A stretch of 6,363 nt of DNA. Origin: an uncultured Muribaculaceae bacterium. GTDB taxonomy: Bacteria > Bacteroidota > Bacteroidia > Bacteroidales > Muribaculaceae. The position numbers and the translations under genes are program-made. The stretch spans positions 1 through 6,363 of the forward strand of contig CAJUCQ010000002.1 in the NCBI GenBank assembly GCA_910584905.1, read 5' to 3'. Positions 1 to 6,347 of the stretch are shown here, in pieces (position 1 is the first letter of the stretch; each line of letters begins with the position of its first letter). The notes under the pieces were generated by a model. It ran no database searches, was not told the origin of the DNA, and was given only the letters and a program-made list of their open reading frames with translations.

Positions 1-31
1 AGACGTTTATAATAGTAGATTCAGTAGCCAT
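1..31 (-). CDS. Start of an outward-facing ORF (partial), possible transposase, left copy
   Basis: An ATG at 31-29 on the minus strand opens a frame of ten codons, MATESTIINV, which runs off the left edge with no stop. The same ATG and its first codons recur at 6344 on the plus strand. The frame lies inside the AT-rich repeat and reads away from the window. Its start codon is buried in an imperfect hairpin, as in the 5' ends of several characterised insertion sequences. Ten residues are too few to recognise a family, so transposase is inferred from context only. The uup-GNAT transcript points in the same direction and would run into this frame if it is not terminated. Confidence 0.4.
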   Translation of the reverse strand, partial: MATESTIINV

Positions 32-124
32 GGTCGGTAAGTGTTGGTTCTAATTTATAACACATAACCGGCCATGGCCGTTTTTGATAACATTGCCATA
101 AGTTAATAGCATTGAATCACGTCC
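12..124 (-). repeat. Left arm of 113-bp inverted repeat; probable 5' end of an insertion sequence
   Basis: Positions 12-124 are the exact reverse complement of 6251-6363 (paired positions sum to 6375). One mismatch at 125 is followed by five more matches to 130. Because the window ends at 6363, the outer limit of the repeat cannot be seen. The arm is about 39% GC by hand count, clearly more AT-rich than the neighbouring genes. Read outward on the minus strand it consists of about 93 bp of leader, then an ATG at 31-29 and the start of a reading frame. That layout, a terminus plus a leader plus the start of an outward gene, fits the 5' end of an insertion sequence present in at least two copies. 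The family cannot be named because only the first codons are visible. Alternatives are a duplicated gene with its promoter region, or the arm of an invertible segment. Confidence 0.85.
28..77 (-). promoter_or_regulatory. Imperfect 50-bp palindrome covering the outward start codon (left copy)
   Basis: Two CCATGG blocks at 28-33 and 72-77 mark the ends of an imperfect palindrome. In minus-strand RNA the arms form 16 Watson-Crick pairs, with a C-A mismatch, a U-U mismatch, one bulged U and a 13-nt loop. The ATG of the outward frame (31-29) sits in the outermost CCATGG. Transcripts entering from the uup-GNAT side would contain both arms and could hide the start codon. A shorter transcript starting inside the palindrome would lack the first arm. 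The structure is read directly from the sequence; its regulatory role is inferred. Confidence 0.5.
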
Positions 125-188
125 ATACATGCGCCGCCGCGCCATCCCGTGCCATTTTCGGCCGAAGATTACCATCCTACTGCGCCTG
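125..188 (-). pseudogene. Probable decayed 3' end of the GNAT gene, next to the repeat junction
   Basis: These 64 bp lie between the GNAT stop codon and the repeat. If one A is removed from the AAAA run at 205-202 (minus strand), the GNAT frame continues as ITYETSPTDRRS..., restoring the E-T-S motif common after strand beta5 in GNAT proteins. It then ends with RKWHGMARRRMYG at the repeat boundary. This is about the length needed for the missing C-terminal strands. The match to the usual LYxxxGF segment is poor, so further substitutions are likely. In this corrected frame there is no stop before the repeat; the frame continues to a stop at 50-52. The family motif is recalled from general knowledge and has not been aligned. 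Confidence 0.35.
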
Positions 189-596
189 TCAGTCGGGCTT
201 GTTTTCGTATGTGATGCGGCCGCAGCCTCGGAATTTTGCGAGGTCTTCGAGCGCGCGGGTGATGTCGCGGCCGATGCCGCTGTGGCGATAAGGCTCGCGG
301 ACGTAGACGTTGACGATAACGGCGCAACGGCCCGTGGGGTTGGCTTCCGAGGGGAGTTCCTCGTAGAAACATATTCCGCCGCAACCCACAGCCACGGATG
401 TTTCGCCGTCGTCGGCGGGGAGTTGAGCCTCAAGAGCTATGTGCGAGCCGTCGGCCGAATGGTAGTCGTAATACTTGGCGCATGCCTTGAGTAGGGCCGC
501 ATCGGCGGTGATGCCGAAAACTTCTTTCAACACCTCCGCGCGCCAGCGCAACTGCTGTTCAAGACTGCGCACGCGTTCAATTTTCAGTCCTTTCAT
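189..596 (-). CDS. GNAT family N-acetyltransferase, C-terminally short
   Basis: This 135-residue protein should transfer an acetyl group from acetyl-CoA to an unknown amine substrate in the cytoplasm. Residues 69-78 (AVGCGGICFY) form the central beta strand. Residues 93-112 hold motif A, with VNVYV followed by the acetyl-CoA pyrophosphate loop RHSGIG (104-109) and an amphipathic helix. GNAT proteins of this type are usually near 150 residues and continue after beta5 with an E-T-S and LYxxxGF segment. Here the protein stops at ITYENKPD, so the last strands are missing; a one-base shift in the AAAA run at 205-202 could explain this. The start at 596 follows an A/T-rich stretch (GGCAATAAA), typical of Bacteroidetes. 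The gene lies 33 bp downstream of uup with no promoter visible in the gap, so co-transcription is likely. Whether this short form is active is uncertain. Confidence 0.8.
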   Translation of the reverse strand: MKGLKIERVRSLEQQLRWRAEVLKEVFGITADAALLKACAKYYDYHSADGSHIALEAQLPADDGETSVAVGCGGICFYEELPSEANPTGRCAVIVNVYVREPYRHSGIGRDITRALEDLAKFRGCGRITYENKPD

Positions 597-629
597 TTTA
601 TTGCCAAGTTTGTAATCGGTGGTTTAGGA

Positions 630-2492
630 TCATTGTTTTTCCGAAAGTTCGAGCCAACGCATCTCGGCCTCGTCGAGCTCGTTTTTCAGGGCTTCGAAGC
701 GCGCGCTTCGGCTCACGATGTCATCGCCGCCGCCGGAGTTGAAATACGCCTCCAGCTCGGCTTTCTCGGCCGTGAGGGCCTCGATAGCGGCTGTCAGGGC
801 CTCGAACTCGCGGCGCTCCTTGAAGGTCATTTTTGCTGGGCGCTCGGTCAGGCGCGGCTTTTCGGCGGGCTTCGCGGCGGCCTCGGCGCGTCGGCGCTCG
901 TCGGCGCGGTCGCGTTCGTCGGCCCACGCGCGATACTCCGTGTATGTCCCCGGGAAGTCCTTCACCACGCCTGCGCCTTCCATCACGAAGATGTGGTCCA
1001 CGATCGAGTCGAGGAAAAAGCGGTCGTGGCTGATTACGATGACGCAACCCTTGAATTCGGCGAGGTATTCCTCAAGGATTCCGAGGGTCATGATGTCGAG
1101 GTCGTTGGTAGGCTCGTCGAGGATGAGGAAGTTGGGCCGTCGCATCAGCACCGTGGCCAGATGCAGGCGGCAGCGTTCGCCGCCGCTGAGGGTGTGGATA
1201 TACTTCTGCTGGTCGGCGGGGCTGAAGAGGAAGCGTTGCAGATATTGCATCGGGGCTATGCGCTCGCCCTCGGCGAGGGAAATATCCTCGGCGATTTCGG
1301 TTACGGCGTCGATTACCTTCTTCGTGTTGTCGAAGGCTATGCCGTCCTGACTATAATAGCCGAATCTGACGGTCTCGCCGACGTTCCAGCGACCTTCGTC
1401 CTGCGCCACGATGCCCTGAAGCATCTTTATGAATGTGCTCTTGCCCACGCCGTTCGCGCCGATGAGGCCGAGTTTTTCTCCCCGGGCAAAGGTGTAGGAG
1501 AAGCCGTCGAGAATCACCTTGTCGCCGAAGCGCTTCGATATGCCCTCGGCTTCGAATATCTTCGAGCCTATATATGAGGCCTTTGCGTCGAGGCTGATGT
1601 TTTTTTCGTCGAGGCGCACGCGCGAGCGCTCCTTGAGGTCGTAGAACGAGTCGATGCGGAATTTTGCCTTTCCGGCGCGTGCCTGCGGCTGGCGGCTCAT
1701 CCATTCCTGCTCGCGGCGGAGGGTGTTTTTCACCCTCGCCAGCTCGGTGGCCATAGCCTCGATGCGCTCGGCGCGGCGGCGCAGGAAGTAGTCGTAGTTG
1801 CCGGCGTAGGTATATACGGTTGCGTTGTCGATTTCGACGATGCAGTTGCAGACGCGGTCGAGGAAGTAGCGGTCGTGGGTCACCATCAGGAGCGTGGCCT
1901 TCGAGCGTCGGAGATAGCCCTCAAGCCACTCGATTACGGGGATATCAAGGTGGTTTGTCGGCTCGTCAAGGATAATGATGTCGGGGTCCTGCATCACCAC
2001 TCTTGCAATAGCGAGGCGCTTGCGCTGGCCGCCTGAAAGGCGGTCGACCTGAGCGGTCATTTCGTCGAGTCCGAGGCGCGACAGGAGGCTGCGGAGGCGG
2101 TCCTCGTAGTCCCACGCGTCGAGGGCGTCGACTCTCTGCGATGCCTTCGCCTGCTCTTCGGGCGAGCCTGCCTCCATAGCTTCCATGTATGCCCTCACGG
2201 CCTCGGCCACGTCGCCGTCGCCTGCGAGGGCGGCCTCGATAACCGTCATCCCCGGGGCGAACACGGGCGTCTGCTCAAGAAAGCCTGCGCGGAGCCCGTC
2301 GGCGAAAACCACCGAGCCGGAGTCGGCGTCCTCCCGTCCGGCGAGGATGCCGAGGAAAGTGCTCTTGCCCGTGCCGTTCTTGGCGACGATGCCAATCTTT
2401 TGGCCCTCGTCAACTCCGAGCGTCACGTCGGCGAAGAGCACGCGGTCGCCGTAGCTCTTCGTGAGCTTTTCGATGCTTAATACGTTTGCCAT
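630..2492 (-). CDS. uup: ABC-F family ATPase, Uup-like
   Basis: This 620-residue cytoplasmic protein has two ABC domains and no membrane segments, so it is an ABC-F translation or ribosome-associated factor and not a transporter. Domain 1 has a Walker A at 34-45 (Lys43), LSGGQ at 152-156, Walker B with catalytic Glu177 and the switch His206. The inter-domain linker, about 235-300, contains a charged helical segment (RREQEWMSRQPQAR) typical of the P-site tRNA interaction motif. Domain 2 has a Walker A at 342-353 (Lys351), LSGGE at 435-439, Glu460 and His489. A charged C-terminal extension (about 525-620) ends in a predicted two-helix coiled coil broken by GGGDD, the hallmark of Uup as opposed to EttA. 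Uup proteins are linked to ribosome function and to tolerance of branched DNA intermediates. The start MANVLSIEKL fits the family. A -7 box ends 8 bp before the ATG. An antibiotic-resistance ABC-F is less likely given the linker length and the Uup-type tail. Confidence 0.92.
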   Translation of the reverse strand: MANVLSIEKLTKSYGDRVLFADVTLGVDEGQKIGIVAKNGTGKSTFLGILAGREDADSGSVVFADGLRAGFLEQTPVFAPGMTVIEAALAGDGDVAEAVRAYMEAMEAGSPEEQAKASQRVDALDAWDYEDRLRSLLSRLGLDEMTAQVDRLSGGQRKRLAIARVVMQDPDIIILDEPTNHLDIPVIEWLEGYLRRSKATLLMVTHDRYFLDRVCNCIVEIDNATVYTYAGNYDYFLRRRAERIEAMATELARVKNTLRREQEWMSRQPQARAGKAKFRIDSFYDLKERSRVRLDEKNISLDAKASYIGSKIFEAEGISKRFGDKVILDGFSYTFARGEKLGLIGANGVGKSTFIKMLQGIVAQDEGRWNVGETVRFGYYSQDGIAFDNTKKVIDAVTEIAEDISLAEGERIAPMQYLQRFLFSPADQQKYIHTLSGGERCRLHLATVLMRRPNFLILDEPTNDLDIMTLGILEEYLAEFKGCVIVISHDRFFLDSIVDHIFVMEGAGVVKDFPGTYTEYRAWADERDRADERRRAEAAAKPAEKPRLTERPAKMTFKERREFEALTAAIEALTAEKAELEAYFNSGGGDDIVSRSARFEALKNELDEAEMRWLELSEKQ

Positions 2493-2500
2493 ACTGTCCG

Positions 2501-2508
2501 CAAAGATA
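2501..2508 (-). promoter_or_regulatory. Bacteroidetes -7 promoter box for uup
   Basis: The minus strand reads TATCTTTG here, a full match to the Bacteroidetes -7 consensus TAnnTTTG, in an A/T-rich stretch. I see no clear TTG-type -33 element at the expected distance, which overlaps the 3' end of pyk. The box ends 8 bp before the uup ATG, so transcripts from it would have a leader of only about five bases. Confidence 0.65.
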
Positions 2509-2531
2509 CAAAAATTTTTCGTTTTCGCGCC

Positions 2532-3989
2532 TCAGACACCGGGAGCGGCATCTGTTGCGCCGTTGTCGAGGATTGCCTGCACGGCGTTGATTTCGAGGAA
2601 CGTCGCTCCCGTGCCGTTGATAGCGCCGAGGAAGGCAATGCGGTCGGCGGGGTTGAGGAGCCCTTCGTGCACGAAGTCGGCGAGGGCTTCGAGGGGATAG
2701 CGCTCGGCGGGGGTGTAGTCCTTGTAGTAGTATGCCTTGATTCCGTATGAGAGGCTCAGGGTGCGCATGGTGCGCTTGCGGTAGCAGATGGCGTAGACGG
2801 GGCAAGTGCCTCGGAAGGAGGCGATGAACCGCGACGTGCGCCCGTGGATTGCGTCGGCGATAATGGCTTTGACGCCGATTTCGCGCTCGGCCACAACGGC
2901 CTGCCGGGCGAGGAACGACGTGACGTGTGCGTCGGCCAGCGGCGGGATGTGTTCGCCGGTGCTCGTTTCGGTAATCGAGGCCTCGACGTCCTGGGCCACC
3001 CGGGCCATCGTGCGCACGGCCTCGACGGGATAGCGCCCGTTGGCGGTCTCGCCCGAGAGCATGAGGCAGTCGGCACGCTGGTAGACGGCGGCTGCGATGT
3101 CGCTGATTTCGGCGCGTGTGGGTCGCGGGTTCGTAATCATCGAGTGGAGCATCTGCGTGGCCACGATTACGGGCCTGTGGGCGGCGATGCACTTGCCTAT
3201 CATCTCATGCTGAATCACGGGGATGCGCTCGGCGGCCACTTCGATGCCGAGGTCGCCGCGGGCCACCATTATGCCGTACGAGGCTTCGAGGATGGCGTCG
3301 AAGTTGTCGACGCCCTGCCGGTTTTCGATTTTGGAGATAATCTTCATGTCCGAGCCGAGGCGGTCGAGTTCGTCCTGAACGGCGCTGACGTCGTCGGCGG
3401 TGCGCACAAACGAGTGGGCCACGAAGTCGACGCCGAGGCGGGCGGCCACGGCGAGGGTGGCCCGGTCGCGGTCGGTGAGGGCCGGGAGGCGGATGTCGCT
3501 GTCGGGGATGTTGACGCTCTTTCGCGAGCCGAGGGCGCCGTCGTTGAGGCATCGTGCGCTGACTGTCCCTTCGGCCTCGTCGACGGCCGTGATGATGAAG
3601 TCGAGTTCGCCGTCGTCGATGAGGAAATGCATGCCCGGGTGCACGTCGCGGGCGATGTTGGCGTAGGTCAGACACACGCGCCGGGCCGTGGTGCTCTCGG
3701 AGGGGCGGCCTGCAAACTCGGTTTCCATGCCTTCGCGGAAGAAAATCTTGGCTTCGGGGTCGGCGTTGACGGTGGTGCGGATTTCGGGGCCTTTTGTGTC
3801 GACCATCACGGCGATGCGGGGCGAGACTGCGCGGCAGTTTTCGACGATGCGCGTCATGCCTTCCTCGCCGAGATGGGCCGAGTTCATGCGCACCACGTTC
3901 ATTCCCGCCTCGAAGAGCGAGCGGATGAAATCGACGTCGCAGCGGCGGTCGGAGACTGTGGCTATTATCTTTGTACTCTTTTTCAGCAT
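2532..3989 (-). CDS. pyk: Pyruvate kinase
   Basis: This cytoplasmic enzyme transfers phosphate from phosphoenolpyruvate to ADP, making pyruvate and ATP in the last step of glycolysis. The 485-residue length is normal. The N-terminus TKIIATVSDRRCDVDFIRSLFEAGMNVVRMN (6-36) is the start of the TIM barrel. Active-site residues visible are Arg34 and Asn36, Asp64-Thr65 in VDTKGPEIRT, Lys220 and Glu222 in ISKIEN, Asp246 in MVARGDLG and Thr278 in ATQML. Glu69 matches the residue that marks potassium-dependent pyruvate kinases (Glu117 in the rabbit muscle enzyme). Ala38 stands where the muscle enzyme has a potassium-binding Ser. The PTRAEISD and LMLSGETANGRYP segments follow, then the C-terminal regulatory domain (about 345-478). 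The start at 3989 gives MLKKSTKIIAT, as in relatives. No -7 box is evident in the 90 bp upstream, so the promoter is degenerate or transcription leaks through from pulA. Confidence 0.97.
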   Translation of the reverse strand: MLKKSTKIIATVSDRRCDVDFIRSLFEAGMNVVRMNSAHLGEEGMTRIVENCRAVSPRIAVMVDTKGPEIRTTVNADPEAKIFFREGMETEFAGRPSESTTARRVCLTYANIARDVHPGMHFLIDDGELDFIITAVDEAEGTVSARCLNDGALGSRKSVNIPDSDIRLPALTDRDRATLAVAARLGVDFVAHSFVRTADDVSAVQDELDRLGSDMKIISKIENRQGVDNFDAILEASYGIMVARGDLGIEVAAERIPVIQHEMIGKCIAAHRPVIVATQMLHSMITNPRPTRAEISDIAAAVYQRADCLMLSGETANGRYPVEAVRTMARVAQDVEASITETSTGEHIPPLADAHVTSFLARQAVVAEREIGVKAIIADAIHGRTSRFIASFRGTCPVYAICYRKRTMRTLSLSYGIKAYYYKDYTPAERYPLEALADFVHEGLLNPADRIAFLGAINGTGATFLEINAVQAILDNGATDAAPGV

Positions 3990-4028
3990 ATATCAGTCGT
4001 TGGAAATTGTTTTCGGATGTTTAACGTG

Positions 4029-4063
4029 CGCGTCCCCCCGGCCTTGACGGCGGGAGGGACGCG
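4029..4063 (-). terminator. Hairpin between pulA and pyk, possible terminator
   Basis: Lying 17 bp after the pulA stop, this G/C-rich stem-loop pairs 4029-4043 with 4049-4063 around a 5-nt loop. On the minus strand the stem has 15 positions, with one G-U pair and one C-C mismatch. The following bases (CACGTTAAACATC) are only weakly T-rich, so termination may be partial, or the hairpin may protect the pulA mRNA 3' end. Confidence 0.5.
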
Positions 4064-4079
4064 GAGGGGTGAGGCTCGC

Positions 4080-6080
4080 TTATTTCGTACGGGCGAGGAT
4101 GAGGGCCGACACGGGCGTGACGACTACGGTGCCGCCCTTCGACTCGCCGAGGCCGTCGGCGCGGAGCACGCCGTCGCGGGCGATGACGGTCCATTCGCCC
4201 TTGGGCACCTTGGCCGCGAAGGGAGTCGTGCCGCCGTTGAAGATGAGCTTTATTTCCTTCCACTCGTCGCCGTTGGCGTTGTTGCGGATGGAGTAGCTGA
4301 CGATATTGGGGGCGTCGGTTTTGTCGAACACGATATTGCGGGCCACGTCTTCGGCCGTGGTCATGCGGAATGCCGGGTGGGCCTTGCGGAGCTTGATAAG
4401 CTCGCGGTAGTAGTCAAACTGGGCGGCGTTGCGGGTCTTGAGCGTCCAGTCGATGGCGTTGACGCTGTCGGGGCTCTTGTAGGAGTTGTGGACGCCTTTT
4501 TTGTCGCGGAACACTTCCTCGCCCGCGAACATGAACGGCGTGCCCTGCGACGTGAACACGATGGTCTGCGCCAGCCGCGCGGCTCTCTGACGCTCGGCCT
4601 CGGCCGAGCCGGGCATCGACTTGGCGAGCTTGTCGGTGAGGGTGAGGTCGTCGTGGCACGACACGTAGTTGACCACCTGCGTCGGCGCTGCGGCGTAGGG
4701 GCGCTTGGAGTTGTTGCCCTTTGCGTAGTCGACCTGCGGGTGGGCCGTTGCGCCGACGATGCCTATTTTCACGGTCTCCTCGTTGCCGGGCTTGCCCGTG
4801 GCGAAGCCGCGGTCGGCGGCGTCGCTGTAATGGCCCTTGACGGCGTCGCGGATGTCGTCGGAGAACACGGCGATGCCCGTCATGCGGCCCACGTTGTCTT
4901 TGAGCGCGCGGCGCTCGGCGGGCAGGGGCGAATCGCCGGCGGTCCAGCCTTCGCCGTAGACGAATATCGAGGGGTTGATTTTCTTGAGTTCGGCGGCCAC
5001 GGCGTCCATCGTCTCCATGTCGTGGATGGCCATGAGGTCGAAGCGGAAGCCGTCGATATGATATTCCTTGGCCCAGTACTTCACGGAGTTGATGATGAAG
5101 TTGCGCATCTGGGCGCGTTCTGAGGCCGTTTCGTTTCCGCAGCCGGAGGCGTCGCTGTAGGTGCCGTCGGAGCGGTGGCGGTAGTAGTAGCCGGGGGCCG
5201 TGAGGGAGAAGTTGGAGTCGTCGCCTCCGGCCGTGTGGTTGTAGACCACGTCCATCACGACGCCTATTCCGGCGTCATGGAGGGCCTTAACCATCGCCTT
5301 CATCTCGCGCACGCGGGCCTCGGGGTTGGCGGGGTCGGTGGAGTACGAGCCTTCGGGCGTGTTGTAGTTGTAGGGGTCGTAGCCCCAGTTGTATTCGTTG
5401 GCAGGGAGGTTCGCCTCGTCGACGGAGTTATAGTCGTAACTGGGGAGAATATGCACGTGGGTCACGCCCAGCTCCTTGAGGTGATCGATGCCCGTTGCGG
5501 CGCCTTGGGGCGTGCGCGTGGCCGGTTCGGTAAGGGCGAGGAACTTGCCCTTGTGGACGATGCCCGACGAGGGGTGGATGCTGAAGTCGCGGTGGTGCAT
5601 CTCGTAGACCACGGCGTCGGTCATCGCCTTAAGCTCCGGGCCGCGGTCGGCAGCCCAGCCTTGGGGGTCGGTTTTTGCGAAGTCGATTATGGCGGCGCGG
5701 CGCCCGTTTGTGCCCGTGGCCTTGGCCCAGACGCCGGGAGTCTCGTCGAGGCGGCGGCCGGAAGCGTCGGTGACGCGGAAGGTGTAGAACTTGCCGTAGA
5801 GCGGCGCGGGGGTCTGCGCGCGCCACACGCCTCCGTCGCCGAGGCGCATTTCAAGCGAGTCGACGGGCGGGGTGTTGAGGTCCGTGTCGTAGACGTAGAC
5901 CGTTGCGGCCTTGGCCTTCGGCGACCAAAGGGCGAAGCGCGTGCCGCGTGCGTCGACCGTCATTTCGAGGTCGTCGCCGCTGTAGGCAGGCCACGAAGCA
6001 TAATCTGATTCCATATTCTGAGCCATTACCGGGGCGCCGGCCACTGCGGAGAGGGCCAGTGCGCTGATCAATGTTTTCAT
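4080..6080 (-). CDS. pulA: Type I pullulanase, secreted (GH13 debranching enzyme)
   Basis: This enzyme cuts alpha-1,6 branches in pullulan, starch or glycogen fragments, giving linear maltooligosaccharides. From the ATG at 6080 it has 666 residues. Residues 1-20 form a signal peptide (Lys, hydrophobic core, VMA before Gln21, no lipobox Cys), placing it in the periplasm or outside the cell. A CBM48-like N-terminal domain (about 35-125) has FALWSPKAKAATVYVY and GKFYTFRV. The type I pullulanase signature YNWGYDP is at 230-236. The GH13 motifs follow: DVVYNHT (277-283), GFRFDLM with nucleophile Asp348, YGEGW with acid/base Glu377, and SCHDD with Asp477. The C-terminal beta domain covers about 580-666. 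An ATG 48 bp further upstream (6128) would put 16 polar residues before the signal peptide, and it lies at or before the predicted transcript start, so I reject it. No susC/susD genes lie next to it. Confidence 0.95.
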   Translation of the reverse strand: MKTLISALALSAVAGAPVMAQNMESDYASWPAYSGDDLEMTVDARGTRFALWSPKAKAATVYVYDTDLNTPPVDSLEMRLGDGGVWRAQTPAPLYGKFYTFRVTDASGRRLDETPGVWAKATGTNGRRAAIIDFAKTDPQGWAADRGPELKAMTDAVVYEMHHRDFSIHPSSGIVHKGKFLALTEPATRTPQGAATGIDHLKELGVTHVHILPSYDYNSVDEANLPANEYNWGYDPYNYNTPEGSYSTDPANPEARVREMKAMVKALHDAGIGVVMDVVYNHTAGGDDSNFSLTAPGYYYRHRSDGTYSDASGCGNETASERAQMRNFIINSVKYWAKEYHIDGFRFDLMAIHDMETMDAVAAELKKINPSIFVYGEGWTAGDSPLPAERRALKDNVGRMTGIAVFSDDIRDAVKGHYSDAADRGFATGKPGNEETVKIGIVGATAHPQVDYAKGNNSKRPYAAAPTQVVNYVSCHDDLTLTDKLAKSMPGSAEAERQRAARLAQTIVFTSQGTPFMFAGEEVFRDKKGVHNSYKSPDSVNAIDWTLKTRNAAQFDYYRELIKLRKAHPAFRMTTAEDVARNIVFDKTDAPNIVSYSIRNNANGDEWKEIKLIFNGGTTPFAAKVPKGEWTVIARDGVLRADGLGESKGGTVVVTPVSALILARTK

Positions 6081-6129
6081 TTTGAGTGTATGTTTGTATT
6101 TGATTTTCGGGTACGTTCCCGCATTCATA

Positions 6130-6160
6130 CAAAAATACGAAAAAAGGCTCGCCCGACCAA
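6130..6160 (-). promoter_or_regulatory. Bacteroidetes-type promoter of pulA
   Basis: On the minus strand a -7 box TATTTTTG occupies 6137-6130 and matches TAnnTTTG fully. A TTG at 6160-6158 lies 20 bp upstream, suitable for the -33 element. The expected transcript start near 6126 leaves a leader of about 46 bases ahead of the ATG at 6080, rich in A and free of a Shine-Dalgarno motif, as usual in Bacteroidetes. Confidence 0.65.
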
Positions 6161-6184
6161 GATTTTACAATTTTTTTGCGAAAA

Positions 6185-6217
6185 CCGCGGGGGCGCGAAT
6201 GCCGCGGTGCCCCCGCG
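6185..6217 (-). terminator. G/C-rich hairpin upstream of pulA, probable terminator of incoming leftward transcripts
   Basis: A perfect 9-bp stem pairs 6186-6194 (CGCGGGGGC) with 6209-6217 (GCCCCCGCG) around a 14-nt loop. In the minus-strand reading the stem is followed directly by GTTTTCGC, a short T run. It lies upstream of the pulA promoter, so it is not a pulA attenuator. It could end the transcript of a gene formerly or currently to the right, or insulate pulA from the flanking element. The rest of 6161-6250 holds no convincing gene. Confidence 0.45.
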
Positions 6218-6297
6218 AAAGGTGGCGGACATGCGCCCCGCGAAATGTACGGACGTGATTCAATGCTATTAACTTATGGCAATGTTATCAAAAACGG

Positions 6298-6347
6298 CCA
6301 TGGCCGGTTATGTGTTATAAATTAGAACCAACACTTACCGACCATGG
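6298..6347 (+). promoter_or_regulatory. Imperfect 50-bp palindrome covering the outward start codon (right copy)
   Basis: The arms are 6298-6316 and 6330-6347, with a 13-nt loop at 6317-6329. Sixteen Watson-Crick pairs form, interrupted by C-A and U-U mismatches and one bulged U. The ATG at 6344-6346 lies in the final CCATGG and pairs with the CCATGG at 6298-6303. The first arm overlaps a further perfect 12-bp palindrome, CGGCCATGGCCG, at 6295-6306. In plus-strand RNA this would sequester the start codon. Confidence 0.5.

Noticed and set aside
12..124. A TAnnTTTG promoter inside the repeats
   Set aside because: I looked in both directions and found only poor partial matches, such as TAATTTAT.
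157..166. TTCGGCCGAA palindrome as a terminator after GNAT
   Set aside because: The arms leave no loop and no T run follows on the minus strand; a 10-bp palindrome is easily found by chance in G/C-rich DNA.
50..433. A 127-codon minus-strand frame running from inside GNAT into the left repeat
   Set aside because: Its upstream part is out of frame with the real GNAT and has a Ser/Thr/Pro/Ala-rich nonsense composition. Only its 3' part (from about 205) is of interest, as the possible frameshifted GNAT tail.
633..1577. A 314-codon plus-strand frame antisense to uup
   Set aside because: Same compositional shadow effect; it lies entirely inside a confidently identified ABC-F gene.
2844..5123. A 759-codon open frame on the plus strand, antisense to pyk and pulA
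   Set aside because: Its composition (mostly Gly, Val, Ala, Asp, His) is what the reverse strand of G/C-rich codons gives. It crosses the pulA-pyk gap with no start signals or domain, and the opposite strand encodes two well-recognised enzymes.
5175..6008. A 277-codon plus-strand frame antisense to pulA
   Set aside because: Gly/Val-rich shadow of pulA with no recognisable motif.
4080..6080. pulA as part of a starch-utilisation (sus-like) locus
   Set aside because: No susC, susD, regulator or other glycoside hydrolase is present; the next gene is pyk, across a hairpin.
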